DNA of 64,000 bases from Hyperoplus lanceolatus (lineage: Eukaryota > Chordata > Actinopteri > Uranoscopiformes > Ammodytidae). The stretch is from positions 20,683,501 through 20,747,500 of the forward strand of contig CM049398.1 in NCBI GenBank assembly GCA_026929865.2, written 5' to 3'. Made by a program: the position numbers and the translations under genes. Positions 45,405-56,222 of the stretch are shown here, piece after piece. The notes beneath the pieces are model-generated. The model ran no database searches and was not told the origin of the DNA. It saw only the letters and a list, made by a program, of their open reading frames with translations. Position 1 is the stretch's first letter, and the number at the start of each line of letters is the position of its first letter.

Positions 45405-46540
45405 CACACAGGCCGAATAGGACAAAGCACATGGAGATACACTTCTAATTTATACGGCAAAATGAAACTCTTGAAACAAAACCTAACAATGCCATTTCAA
45501 AACTGTTTTTAGCATCAAAACAATAAACACATGCACTTTTGAATTACTCTTTCCTAGCAGCAACAACACACAGATGTGCTTTATGCAAAACACAGTATTC
45601 AGTACTTTGGATGGTTTTTGACTTTAAAAGTCTCATACAGATTTCTTTTGTGAAAAGATTGATCCACTACAATTGATCTAGACACATGAAAACAAAATGT
45701 AAACGCTTCAGATTTTTTATTTTATTTTGCCATTTCAGGTTTTTGCAAAAGTAAAAACAAAAATCACAAAAACACACAAGAAATGGTACCACTAGAATGT
45801 TCTGCAAAACATAGTGTTGTAGGGGAATGATTGGAAGACATTTAGGCTATGGATCCTGTCTCCTGTTGGCATCTGGCCACATCATCTCATCCATGTCACA
45901 GGCCAAGCAACGGGGGAAATATCGCCTTGCCGTATCCAACCTGGACTCTCTCCCCAGGCTCCTATATTGTTAGGCCATGATCTATAACATGGTCCACTAT
46001 AGTGACCCAGTCTCTGTCTGATGCCTTCTTTGTCCTCATCCTCCTGCCTCTCTCTCTTGTCCTCTTCCCCTGACTCTAACTCTTACTGTAGTGTCTCACA
46101 AAGAAGCTGAGCTCACCTGAAGTATACTGTATTTGTAATGCTAAGGCTCACACTGATTGGTATTCAATTAGCTTTATTTTTTTATTTTTCATGTGTGTGA
46201 GTCTGTGTGCTTTTCCAATTTTAGTTGTGTTTTGTATTTTAGATAGATGTGTTTTCCCAATGATTGCAGGAGATTTAATTTTTGAACAATGTGTCTTGTG
46301 TAAAAAACAGTGTGTTGGAGAATTTCAAAAACAGTGTAAAGCACATATTGTGTTTGCAGGGTTGGTGCTTAGTTTCAGGTATGGTCACAAAAGTTAGAGG
46401 TTGTGATGCTTTGGGCATAGCAACCACTTTTAGTGTTTAAGCATTAGGCAAAAACTGTAATACAAACCATTTCAAAAATATATATTCTGGAATTAATCCA
46501 CTGCTATTTCATTTGAATGTTCATTGAAGAGAAGAGTCTT
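45405..46540. other. No gene recognised
   Basis: AT-rich stretch; short frames only. Confidence 0.45.
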
Positions 46541-46552
46541 GTTCGACTTGGA

Positions 46553-46666
46553 GCCGTCTTGCTCAGACCCGCGCAACTTTGACGCGTGTCTTGCTGAGCG
46601 CACAACAAAAATGCTGTGCGCTCAGCAAGCCGAGTGTCATAATTGCGCAGGTCTTAGCAAGACGGC
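46553..46666. repeat. Palindrome with 51-bp arms
   Basis: Arms 46553-46603 and 46616-46666 are imperfect inverted repeats with the same ends (GCCGTCTTGCT outside, TTGCTGAGCGCAC inside) around a 12-base loop. Weaker pairing extends about 12 bp outwards. GC-rich compared with its surroundings. Probably a small foldback MITE. Confidence 0.8.
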
Positions 46667-47119
46667 GACATCTCAAACGAGGCTATGATGTTTGGATGCT
46701 GTAGCAATTGATTGATTGATTCAAATACTTTGGTTAACTGTGAAATCAAATTTTACCCCAGATGGAAACAATATGTTGAGCTGTGTGTGATAATAAAGAT
46801 GAGGTAAACAGTGGAAAAACATAGTTGATGTCAGGTGAAATGACATTTACATGTATTTATTTATATATACCCTTCTTAACACTGTTAGAATGTGCTTCAT
46901 CTAGGACAAATAAAACATAACCTATTTCCAGTAAGAAGAAAGGCATACAGACCTATAAGCACATAAACACTAGACTATCATTAGAAAGAACAAATACAAT
47001 AGGTAGTAAAACAGAATAAATAAAAGCAAAGAAACAGTGAATATAAAAAAGGGATCAGAGATAACATAGGGAAATACAGGGTCTACTGTATAATCACATG
47101 TCAACCATTTCCCAATGCT

Positions 47120-47420
47120 TTCACAAATAAAAAAGTTTTAAGAAGTGATATAAAGGAAGTTATGGCCTTGGTCTGACTAATAGGAATTGGCAGATAGTGT
47201 GTGTCAGGGCTATAACAGAAAATGCCCGATCACCCTTTCTCACCAGCTGGGACCTCGGCATGACAAACAGGGCTCAATCAGTGGAGTTGCTTGCACAAAT
47301 ATACGGGAAAATGATTTCCTTTAAGGGAAGATAAGTGACGATGAAAGTGAAGTGAGACAGGAATGTAGGAGCCCAGTCCATTCCTGTCCGTCTAGCCCTG
47401 TTGAGTTTTTTCATGTCTTG
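47120..47420. repeat. Possible dispersed teleost repeat
   Basis: Contains GGAATTGGCAGATAGTG, ACAGAAAATGCCCGATCACC and CAGCTGGGACCTCGGCATG, a phrase set I associate with a common fish repeat. Boundaries unknown. Confidence 0.35.
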
Positions 47421-48793
47421 TTACAGCAATGTGTCTAAATGCCGGAAACTGTACCATGAAATCAAAGTTTGTGTCTGCACCTGAACCGGGTCGTCAATTG
47501 TACGTTTCGTTCTACCCCAAAAGAAGACCCTTCAAAACAAATGTAAAACAGTAACATTTCAGCATATTTTTAAATCAATTACAGCCTTATTTTCACAATC
47601 TACAATCAGGTGTTCTTCTTTGTAAACTTTTTGAACTGTCCCCCTCAGCAAAAGTTTATTCAATTTTTGCACTTGAGTAAGGTCTATGTGCTTCTTGATA
47701 ACAAGCATATGTTTTAGTACAAAATAAAATGAATACAAACATGAATCCTTCAAAGGATGATGTTCAAACACAACTTACCAACTTAATTTAAACAATCCAT
47801 GTAAAATAAAATGCATTTTGCTCCTAAAATGTTGAGTACTCTTCAAAGGCGAATTAAACAGTGTCTTCATGGTGTGAAATCCAGTGAAGCGCTTAGATCG
47901 ATATACGGTTTGCGGTCCTCAGATATGGTCCTGCATATAGAAAGATAGAAAGATCAGGACGAGTGGTGATGGCAGATAAGGAATGATGGCCTGCAGTGGG
48001 CACACCCACACACACACACACACACACACTCACACACTCACTAAGATAACCACACAGACCCAAGATGAATTCAGCCACCAGCGGGAACATCTCAATTAAG
48101 TCCCTCCACCGAGTAATAATCTCTGTTCTGATTGGCTGACCGGACTGCTGATCTTCAATTGGATCATTTTGATAAGGCTGCCTTCTAACTAGACTTTGAT
48201 GAAACTTACACTCTCTTTTCTCCTTTTTCCTTTCTTAATGTCGATCTAGCCCGTTTGTTTTTGGCACAAGCTGTAGTGTGAACAAATCAAACAGATGTTA
48301 TTCAGCTTTTAACCTAACCGCATGAGCTATTTTTCAAGAATTGAAAATTCACTCACATTTCAAATCCCCAGACATATGAAAGAGCTACCATTTATTGCTG
48401 GGTTTTCAGTATTGTGTTGGACAAAACATCATTATCAAAGCTCATTATTGAAGACCCTTTAATGCTACTCTCCATTTAAAATTAATACAACCTGGTCTCG
48501 TACTGTCAAAAACCACTATGGCCAAAATCAAACATCAGCATCTCTTGCTGACTTACTTTCAATCCATCTCCTCTCAACACAAAATCAAATAACAATGTGT
48601 GCACACATTAGAAACCACAGAAACAATGGCAAACCTCATATCAATTGTGTGTTAGATAAGCTGGAACATTCAACTTTCTTGAATCCATTTTTCTTTTTGC
48701 ACCAACCTGCTCTTTCTCGTTTGTGTTTTTGATTTTCTTTTTCATACTGTATGCTAAATTGGCATATAGATTCGACACTGCTAAACTGATATC
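47421..48793. other. No gene recognised; (CA)n at 48001-48038
   Basis: AT-rich sequence up to the DIRS element, with an interrupted CA microsatellite. Short frames only. Confidence 0.5.
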
Positions 48794-48831
48794 GGTTGGT
48801 TACGTTGTAACCCAGGTTCTCTGAGTGGAGA

Positions 48832-48985
48832 GACTATCTCTCCACCCTACATATTCCATATGTACGGGGACTGACCCCCATGGGGGCAGATGACGTGGAT
48901 ACTCTTTAAGACACACCACTTGTGGCGGCCACGCATGATTGGCCAGCCGTGGCTACATAAGCCACACGCATGCGTGGCCTCTTCG
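48832..48985. repeat. DIRS left inverted terminal repeat
   Basis: 154 bp from GACTATCTCTCCACCC to GGCCTCTTCG; its inverted partner is 54395-54548. Differences are three substitutions. The outermost 38 bp (48794-48831) is not part of the ITR but recurs, inverted, in the internal complementary region. Confidence 0.92.
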
Positions 48986-49026
48986 GTTAACCTTGATTGG
49001 AACGCGTTTCTGAGCGGCATCTTGGC

Positions 49027-49135
49027 TGGAGAGATAGTCTCTCCACTCAGAGAACCTGGGTTACAACGTAACCAACCGTTCTCTATCGTGTCAAGACTAT
49101 CTCTCCACCCTGCATATTCCATATGTACGGGGACT
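49027..49135. repeat. DIRS internal complementary region
   Basis: Up to 49077 it is the reverse complement of the left end of the element (ending GTAACCAACC). From 49078 it is the reverse complement of the right end (starting GTTCTCTATCG). The joint therefore reproduces the two termini side by side, as used in DIRS replication to restore the ends. Confidence 0.9.
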
Positions 49136-49378
49136 TCTGTAAGACACACCGCAAGGAAACCAAGCAGACGTAGCTGCTCCTGCGGGAGCCTAAATAAAAA
49201 AAGGCAGTTCAGTTCGAATGACACGTCACCACCACCAGAGTGTTCACCCATGTGCCCATTATAAAGGAACTATTTACAAATATACATTATGTACACACCC
49301 ATCGCCAAGGCGCCAGACGCTACCACGGCTAAGCTGGCCCTGCAAGACGCTAAGGCCAGCCATGAATGGGTAGATGGC
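49136..49378. other. DIRS 3' non-coding segment
   Basis: Lies between the internal complementary region and the recombinase end; no other feature seen. Confidence 0.5.
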
Positions 49379-50600
49379 CTAGCCCAAACGCGCACCGTCC
49401 TGCTGCATTGAGCCGAGCACTCGCTCCGAGAATGGGGTGCTGGCTGCCACATTCATGCAGTAGAACCGGCTAAAAGTGGACGGGGTCGACCAAGAGGCCG
49501 CCGTACAAATCTCCGACAGAGGGGCCCCACGCCATAGGGCCCATGACGTAGCAACGCCCCGTGTGGAGTGCGCCCGCACTCCTACTGGGATCGGCTTGCC
49601 TGCCCTCTCATATGCCTGCTGGATAGCCTCCACAACCCAGTGGGAAAGTCTGGCCTTGGAGACTGGTTGTCCAAGACGATTAGGCTTGTAACAGACAAAG
49701 AGCTGGTCCGTTGTCCTATGGCCACGTGTCCAATACTGTTAGGGCCCTGACTGGGCACAGTAGTGACCGCCTATTCCCCCCTGCTTCACCCTCCTGAGGA
49801 GGGCGGAAAGGGTGCAGCTCAATAGATCGACCGGCGTGGGATTCAGACCAGACCTTAGGGTGGAATGCCGGGTTCGGGCGCAGCACCACCCCAGCACCAC
49901 CTGGCAAGAAGCGGCAGCAGTCCTCATGCACTGAAAGAGCATGCAACTCTCCCATTCTCTTAGCAGACACAATTGCGAGCAAAAACGCTGTCTTGAGAGA
50001 AAGCCATTGTAGCCTCGCTGTATCCAGGGGCTCGAATGGCTCATTCTGCAAGGCCAACAGCACCACCTCCAAATCCCATGGGGGGACAGCTGGCCCTCTG
50101 TGATGTGGAGTAACCCTACGAGCACCTCTAAGAAACTGAGCAATAAGGTCGCAACAGCCTTCTGCCAGCTTCCGAGGTCCAACACGGGCCGCCTTTATGG
50201 CTGCCACTACTCCCCTCAATGTCGAGGGAGACTTGCCCACCTCCAACATTTCCTGGAGGAACTGGAGAATGTAATGGGCCGTGCAGGCGAGGGGATCCAC
50301 CTGCCTCGAATTGCACCATGATTGAAACACTCCCCAACGATAAGCGTACGCCGCCCTCGTTGATGGAGCCCGGGCTCCTTGTAGAGTGCTAACCACCGAC
50401 TGGGGCAACCCCATAGCTAGAAACTCGGCCCTCTCAGGGGCCAGGCCCAAAGCTGGAGACCCTGGGGAAAAGGATGAAAGAGAGTCCCGTGGACCTGGGA
50501 CAGGAGGTCCCGCCGACCCGGGAGCTCCCACGGGTTTCCCTGAAGGAGGGGTGCAATCGCTGAGAACCAGATCATCTGGGGCCAGTTGGGGGCCACCAGG
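49379..50600 (-). pseudogene. DIRS tyrosine recombinase, one frameshift
   Basis: The minus frame from about 50600 holds an N-terminal core-binding-like part (ARAPSTRAAYAYRWGVFQSW, YILQFLQEMLEVGKS) and the first catalytic Arg (SAKRMGELHAL). It ends at a stop near 49716. The rest follows in another frame: HSTRGVATSWALWRG (His and second Arg) and FSRFYCMNV (catalytic Tyr). One extra base near 49727 explains the shift. The protein would integrate the circular cDNA. The frame is open upstream to 51149, overlapping the RT gene, so the real start is unclear; overlapping RT and recombinase frames are usual in this group. Confidence 0.85.
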
Positions 50601-52243
50601 ATAAGGCTCACCTCTTCCACCTGAACTCTCTGTAGAAGTGGATGAAGGAGGGTGAAGGGAGGGAAGGCATACAGGAGGCCCTGTGGCCACTGGTTTGCCA
50701 TGGCATCCGTGCCCAAGGGAGGATCGTCCCTTTTCATGGAGAAAAAGAGGGGACAGTGAGCTGTCTCCCTCGAGGCGAAGAGATCGGCTGTGGCTGTACC
50801 AAAGCGCTCCCAGATCTCGCCCACGACCTCCGGATGCAGTCGCCATTCCCCGGGGAGGGGTCCCCCTCTGGAGAGCCGATCCGCCGCAAGGTTCACCTGA
50901 CCCGGCACATGCATCGCCCTGAGGGACTTGAACCGTGGATACGCCCACTCCCATATTATCTGAGCCAACCTGCAAAGGCGCGGGGAACCTAGGCCCCCCT
51001 GCCTGTTTATGTATGCTGCTGCCGCTGTACTGTCTGTCCTTATCAGTACATGACGGTGTTCCAGCTCTGGCAGGAAGTGCAAAAGAGCTAAATGAATAGC
51101 CTGCAATTCCAACTGATTGATGTGCCGTGTCAACCAGGGTCCGTGCCACTGGCCACTGATGCCTTGACCCTCGTGTACGGCTCCCCAGCCTACCAGGGAG
51201 GCGTCGGCGGACACCACCTGGCGACGCAACACCGGCCCCAGTGCATTACCCCGTGCTAAATTGGCTGGTTCCTCCCACCAGCGGAGAGCTATGCGCAGTC
51301 TGCGTGACACCAACACTCTGGCATGCAGATCCCTCTGCGGACAAAGTCCCAGGCTCAGGAGGCAACGCTGCACTGGGCGCATGTTCAGAAGGGCCAGGGG
51401 CACGATGTGCACCGTGGCTGCCATTAACCCCAAGAGTCGGAGGCAGAATCTCCAGGTCACTCTGGCCCCCAAACGAAACTGGGACAAGCAAGCCCTGAGG
51501 GCGGCCTGTCTCGCTAACGTCAAAGAAAGACTTCCTGATTTGGCATCCAAATACATGCCCAGGAACTCTGTCGATTGTGAAGGCTGCAGCCTGCTCTTTC
51601 TCTTGTTGAGGCGCAGGCCCAGGTGCTCCAGGTGCTGCAAGAGCCGGGTCACATTGATGCGACACTGTTCCTCTGAGCGAGCACACACCAGCCAATCGTC
51701 CAGATAATTCAGGATGCGAAGACCTTCCTGACGTAAAGGACCCAGGACTGCATCCATGCACCTTGTGAACGTGCGAGGGGCCAGTGATATCCCGAATGGG
51801 AGGACGCAGAACTCGAAGATTTGGCCGTTGAAGGCAAACCTGAGAAACCGTCTGTGTCCCTCCCATATTGGGATCTGGAAATAAGCATCCTCCAGGTCGA
51901 TTGTGGCGAACCAGTCGCCTTGGAGGATGGCCTGTCGAACCCTCGGCACAGTCAGCATCCTGCATCGTAGGGGCCTCAAACACTTGTTGAGCCCCCTTAA
52001 GTCCAAAATTGGTCTGAGTCTCCCATCTTTCTTCGGGATGAGGAAGTATCGTGAGTAAAACCCAGCCTGCCGATTGTTTTGCTCCACCTCTCTGATGGCC
52101 TTCTTGGTGAGGAGAGTGCGGATCTCTGCGGTTAAAATCTCCCTGCGCCGTGGGTCTTTCACCACTGTAAATGTGGCTGACCTCATCAGCGGGGGTGGGT
52201 GCCGAAACTGCAACCGATACCCCTGAGTCATGGTGGAGACCAC
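50417..52243 (-). CDS. DIRS reverse transcriptase / RNase H
   Basis: A 608-residue open frame. RT motifs in order: YFLIPKKDGRLRPILDLRGL, TIDLEDAYFQIPI, FGISLAPRTFTRCMD and LNYLDDWLVC (active-site YLDD), then KSRLQPSQSTEFLGM. RNase H follows: VVSADASLVGWGAV, INQLELQAIHLAL, RTDSTAAAAYIN and ADRLSRG. The C-terminal part (ATADLFASRETAHCPLFFS, LLYAFPPF, VAPNWPQMIWF) matches the region some DIRS elements carry after RNase H, described as methyltransferase-like. No stop or shift within. The first in-frame ATG is at 52231; the frame is +1 relative to gag, so expression may need frameshifting, reinitiation or splicing. Confidence 0.9.
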   Translation of the reverse strand: MVSTMTQGYRLQFRHPPPLMRSATFTVVKDPRRREILTAEIRTLLTKKAIREVEQNNRQAGFYSRYFLIPKKDGRLRPILDLRGLNKCLRPLRCRMLTVPRVRQAILQGDWFATIDLEDAYFQIPIWEGHRRFLRFAFNGQIFEFCVLPFGISLAPRTFTRCMDAVLGPLRQEGLRILNYLDDWLVCARSEEQCRINVTRLLQHLEHLGLRLNKRKSRLQPSQSTEFLGMYLDAKSGSLSLTLARQAALRACLSQFRLGARVTWRFCLRLLGLMAATVHIVPLALLNMRPVQRCLLSLGLCPQRDLHARVLVSRRLRIALRWWEEPANLARGNALGPVLRRQVVSADASLVGWGAVHEGQGISGQWHGPWLTRHINQLELQAIHLALLHFLPELEHRHVLIRTDSTAAAAYINRQGGLGSPRLCRLAQIIWEWAYPRFKSLRAMHVPGQVNLAADRLSRGGPLPGEWRLHPEVVGEIWERFGTATADLFASRETAHCPLFFSMKRDDPPLGTDAMANQWPQGLLYAFPPFTLLHPLLQRVQVEEVSLILVAPNWPQMIWFSAIAPLLQGNPWELPGRRDLLSQVHGTLFHPFPQGLQLWAWPLRGPSF

Positions 52244-52322
52244 CCAGGGATACCCCCCAAGGGTCTCCCAGGACCGCAGCCGTCCCGAAGGGCGGCAAGG
52301 GGGGGCTGCATTCCCACAACTG

Positions 52323-53807
52323 TCAGGACCGTGGGGAGGGCCTGGGGCTCTTCGGCCCCCGGCCCCTCCCCCTAGGCTGACCCCGTCTAGCCCTACCCCG
52401 CCGGCTGGCCTCCAAGTGGACCCTTAGGTCATCTGGAGCCCCAGACCGAAGGGGTGGCCCGGCCCGTGGAGTTGTTGGGGCATGCTGTTCACGGCCCTGC
52501 CGGAGCATTACCCCCACCTCCCGAGCACAACGGCGAGCCTCTTGGCCCTGCTGGAGCATTACACCTGCATCCGGCCCAAACAAGGCAGATGGCACCACAG
52601 GCAGCCTGAGTAGACAGGCCTGGTCCTCCCCTTGTAGGCGTGACTGACTCAGCCAAAGGTGGCGCCTCGCCATCCAGAGAGAAGCCATAGCCCTGCCTGT
52701 TGCCACTGCTTGCTCCTTCATTAGCCTAGCTAGGAGCGAGGACACCTGCTGTATCTCAGCAGTTAGAGCGGAGCCTTCCTGCTCCGAACGGTTTGACAAC
52801 TGGCGCTGATACAAGGCTAAAATAGCCCCTGTATTGACCAGCTGTCCCTGGGTTGCCATAGCTCCATGCACTCTGGCGAGCATGGCATCCATCGTTTTAA
52901 TGTTTCTGCTTGGGCAGCCTGGCTTCCCCAGAACCGACTTGGTGGGGGACACCAAGGCCCCCAAGGTTTGATCTATGGGAGGTGGTGGTCCACAGCCTAT
53001 CCTCTCCCGACCTTGCACACGTGCTAGCCGTCTGCATAGACCCGACCAGCGATGGGCTTCAGCTGGTTTCTCAAATTGCTTCAGCACCAGTTCCTCTAGA
53101 TCGGGAAGCAGCGGTATGGAAAAAGAGTGCGTCTGCCCCGTCTCTTCATCATCAAAACGGGAGGCCGTCCGGCCCTGCTCCACTGGCAATTCAATATCCA
53201 ATGCCTGAGCAGCCCGGGTGATAGCTTGCTGATAGAAAGGAGTCGAGCGCTCCTGCTCCTCCTCTACCTCTTGCTGTGCCTCCACACCCATCTGGCCGAG
53301 GGGGAGGTCTTCCCCCTCCGAATCCACCCCCAGGTTGTCAATTTCCCCTTCATCCGATGCAGGGTACCCCTGCTCCAACCCCCCCTGCTCTGCCAGTGCA
53401 GAGGTGGGGGGCTGGGCTGTGGATGGGACCCTCATTGCTGCTGTAGAGGAGGGGATTGCTCTTTTGAACCCTCCAGCAGCCACTCTCTTTTCTTCTCTTC
53501 TTTCACCTGGGGTATGAATTAATGAGTGAGGCTCCTCCCCTTTGTAATCATTCCAAACCACTACCCTTGGCTGCTTAGCCCGCTGCGGCTGCCCAATGAG
53601 TGTGGCCGGACGTTTGAGAGAAACTGCTAAAACCCTAGCCTCCCTCACCCTTGCTGGCAGGATAAAACAATTCATGCAGGAGGCGGGGTCTTGGCTGGCC
53701 ATGCGCGCATGGTCCCGCCCTAGACAATGCACACATTGATCATGCCCGTCCTCCATTGGCATTTTTACCCCGCAGCCCGAGCAGGCGTGGCCTCTTGGGC
53801 TAGACAT
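52323..53807 (-). CDS. DIRS gag-like protein (ORF1)
   Basis: A 494-residue frame starting at ATG 53807; an upstream TTG at 53822 is in frame but less likely. The start holds a compact zinc-binding-like pattern (CSGCG, then CVHCLGRDHA, then CMNC). An acidic middle follows (SDEGEIDNLGVDSEGEDL), then a helical region rich in MA/RL (ARLMKEQAVATGRAMASL) and a basic C-terminus (RRGRARRGQPRGRGRG) that could bind nucleic acid. Located first in the minus-strand order gag, RT, recombinase. Gag of this group forms the particle in which reverse transcription occurs; this is inferred from position and composition. Confidence 0.85.
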   Translation of the reverse strand: MSSPRGHACSGCGVKMPMEDGHDQCVHCLGRDHARMASQDPASCMNCFILPARVREARVLAVSLKRPATLIGQPQRAKQPRVVVWNDYKGEEPHSLIHTPGERREEKRVAAGGFKRAIPSSTAAMRVPSTAQPPTSALAEQGGLEQGYPASDEGEIDNLGVDSEGEDLPLGQMGVEAQQEVEEEQERSTPFYQQAITRAAQALDIELPVEQGRTASRFDDEETGQTHSFSIPLLPDLEELVLKQFEKPAEAHRWSGLCRRLARVQGRERIGCGPPPPIDQTLGALVSPTKSVLGKPGCPSRNIKTMDAMLARVHGAMATQGQLVNTGAILALYQRQLSNRSEQEGSALTAEIQQVSSLLARLMKEQAVATGRAMASLWMARRHLWLSQSRLQGEDQACLLRLPVVPSALFGPDAGVMLQQGQEARRCAREVGVMLRQGREQHAPTTPRAGPPLRSGAPDDLRVHLEASRRGRARRGQPRGRGRGPKSPRPSPRS

Positions 53808-54394
53808 TCTCTCTGGACCCAAACTTTATGTTTGAATGCTTTGTGTACTTTGGGAGATGTAGCTTATGCATGTGGAACTAATCACCCCACGCTGACACCG
53901 AATCTCGCTGTCTGCGGGGACGTGCCCTCTGAACAATTTACTTTTCGCTTTCCTGGAATTTACCCGCAGCTTAAAGTACGCCCGTTCGCTTCCTCCGACC
54001 AGGTCGAATTTCACGAGGGACTATGACTGTGGCGTTAAACGGCACCCGCTAATACACACAGCCACACTCCGGCCACTCTCCTCTCGGTGATTCAGCGATC
54101 AGCTGTGAAGCACTCCACCGCTTCCTCCGACGGAGTCGGGTTTCACGGGAGACAATGGCTATCGGCAAGCCGATCAAGCCACTCTTCAAACAGCCTGTGC
54201 AGTAAAGACAATACAGCGATCCAGAGAGGGGCCCGTAGACCTGCTCTCCTACTCACTAGGTAAGCGGACAACACTGATGTCACCACACTTGCTAAACCCT
54301 CAATCTTTTCCTTCTTTGCTTTGCTTTTCTTTCTTTTTTTGTTTTCCTTACTCTCTCACACACGTCTACTGCTTGTCCGTGGAAATCAAGGAAT

Positions 54395-54548
54395 CGAAGA
54401 GGCCACGCATGCGTGTGGCTTATATAGCCACGGCTGGCCAATCATGCGTGGCCGCCACAAGTGGTGTGTCTTAAAGAGTATTCACGTCATCTGCCCCCGT
54501 GGGGGTCAGTCCCCGTACATATGGAATATGTAGGGTGGAGAGATAGTC
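54395..54548. repeat. DIRS right inverted terminal repeat
   Basis: Reverse complement of 48832-48985 with three differences. This is the promoter side of the minus-strand element. Confidence 0.92.
54420..54426 (-). promoter_or_regulatory. TATA-like box in the DIRS 5' ITR
   Basis: TATATAA on minus within GGCTATATAAGCC. The left ITR has CTACATAAG at the same place, so one of the three ITR differences destroys the box in the non-promoter copy. Confidence 0.45.
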
Positions 54549-54565
54549 TTGACACGATAGAGAAC

Positions 54566-55779
54566 TGCCTCACTGCAGTTGTCAGCTCCTGCAGAGCTCT
54601 GCAGATTTTTTTTAAAGACTTGGCATAAGGCAATTAAGCATGCTGTGAATCTGTTTCAGGGCTATAGGCATACATTTCCAGATATGTGCAATTTGGATCC
54701 CTCTGCTTACATACTTTGTATTGAACAACAAGAAGAGACTATGTTACCCAGAGGAACCCTTACTTTCACCCAATAAACTATATCACTGATGTAACAAAAG
54801 GAATTACAGACAGCTGCTGACTACATTAACCCAATAAACTTTGTTTATTTGTTAATTATATGCAGAATATAAAGTCCCAGCACAATTGGGGAAGTGCACA
54901 TACACAAGGATGTGTCACTAATCATCATGCAGATCACTGCAGCCCCCTGAAACATTCTGTTAAATATGGACAAACACTACATGCATGACAAGATTGACCC
55001 AAATTAGGCAGTTCTGCGCATAGTGGTTCAGAAAGTATATTTTCAGAATCCAATCATCATTTCTGTGGCTTTCTCACAGCAGTTCCCTCATCTGGAAAAT
55101 TTTGGCTGGGAGAGGACAGCAACTCTGTGTTTAATTAGTTGAACCACACTTGATGAGAACTTGTGGTGTGCGTCGTACCCAGGATAAAACCAGGGGGGAA
55201 GCAGTGTTCTTCAGCTATCTCTTACTGTGAGCTGTCCTCATTAAAACAACTATGATGGTAGTCTGCAGAAGATTAAACGAAAAACACTGTGAGGTGCCAT
55301 TATTTTAAATATTGAGCTCTGCTGATAATACAACAATACCTGTATCACCTCTGCCTCCACTAAGCATGTAGGTTGTCTCTCAAAGAAATATTCAGATGTC
55401 TTGCACAAGTGAAGAGATATATTACAAATACTGACTGATGTGGATGGCGAATCGAGGTAGCACTTAAACTGTAGCTTTGTACAGCTTTGTAGTTAAAAAG
55501 ACAAAGCAAACCACATGCATTTCGTCATATCATTCAGTGAATTAACCACCAGATTCAGCCAGGTGAAATGTAGGCACCACTTAGTGAGTTATTCCTTCCT
55601 AATATGAGTTGGAGTCATTATGAAACATGGGGGCACCCAGTGGCACGTGCAACAACTGACATTAGCTGAATCTCATCTCAACAAAGTGTTAACTTTGGTT
55701 CCTTATGATAGGCAGCCGCCAATGTGTGACATGCGTCAGGTGTAGGGACATGGAGGAGCAAAAAGGGGGACTGACATGG
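54566..55779. other. No gene recognised
   Basis: AT-rich, no recognisable repeat ends or domains. Confidence 0.45.
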
Positions 55780-55794
55780 TGTAAAAAAACAGAC

Positions 55795-55910
55795 AGTGCC
55801 TGAGTAGGGTGTTGGGCCACCACATGTCACTAAAACAGCTTCAATGCGTTTGACATTGATTTTCCAAGGCTTTTGAACTCTACTGCAGGGATGGCACACC
55901 ATTCTTTCCA
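55795..55910 (-). repeat. Dispersed repeat fragment
   Basis: GAGTAGGGTGTTGGGCCACC, ACAGCTTCAATGCGTTTGAC and GGGATGGCACACCATTCTT follow in order, a phrase set known to me from a common teleost repeat. Family not determined. Confidence 0.4.
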
Positions 55911-56099
55911 AATGCAATGTTTTAATGCACCTTTTATTTTTTTCATTCTGAAAGTATATTTCTCTTGCAACAATCAAATTTCCCTTTATGGATGAACCAG
56001 TTATATTATCTACCATAACCAAACTACAGCAGAGTGGTATTATGTGAAATCCGGTGATACTGACAAACCCATTATAAGAGAGTCACACAGCTAATAAAT

Positions 56100-56222
56100 T
56101 GAAATGGAAGTTGTGTGTTTTTTTTTTGTTTTTTTTGCTGATCGGGAAAAAGAACTAATCCATGACTCAAAACTCTGTTAGGATCCGAACCATGAGTTTT
56201 GCGATCCGTTGCACCACTACAG
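56100..56222 (-). repeat. Dispersed SINE-like repeat
   Basis: On minus, GTAGTGGTGCAACGGATCGC and CATGGTTCGGATCCTAACAG resemble A- and B-box areas, followed by GAGTCATGGATTAG and an A-rich tail (AAAAAACAAAAAAA) towards 56115. Truncated. Confidence 0.45.

Larger units (their letters stand above)
48794..54565 (-). mobile_element. DIRS-type tyrosine-recombinase retrotransposon
   Basis: 5.77 kb element on minus with gag-like ORF (52323-53807), RT/RNase H ORF (50417-52243) and tyrosine recombinase (about 49379-50600). It has inverted rather than direct terminal repeats (48832-48985 and 54395-54548; 151 of 154 positions match) and an internal complementary region (49027-49135) holding the complements of both outer ends joined. 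These are the hallmarks of DIRS-1-like elements, which integrate from a circle with a recombinase instead of a DDE integrase, so no TSD is expected and none is seen. High ITR identity and long open frames suggest a recent insertion. Confidence 0.93.

Noticed and set aside
48794..49135. Left DIRS end considered as an LTR
   Set aside because: The partner at the other end is inverted, not direct, and there is an internal complementary region, so LTR classification does not fit.
51246..52319. 357-residue minus open frame overlapping the DIRS RT
   Set aside because: Shadow frame of the GC-rich RT gene; the RT frame carries all motifs.
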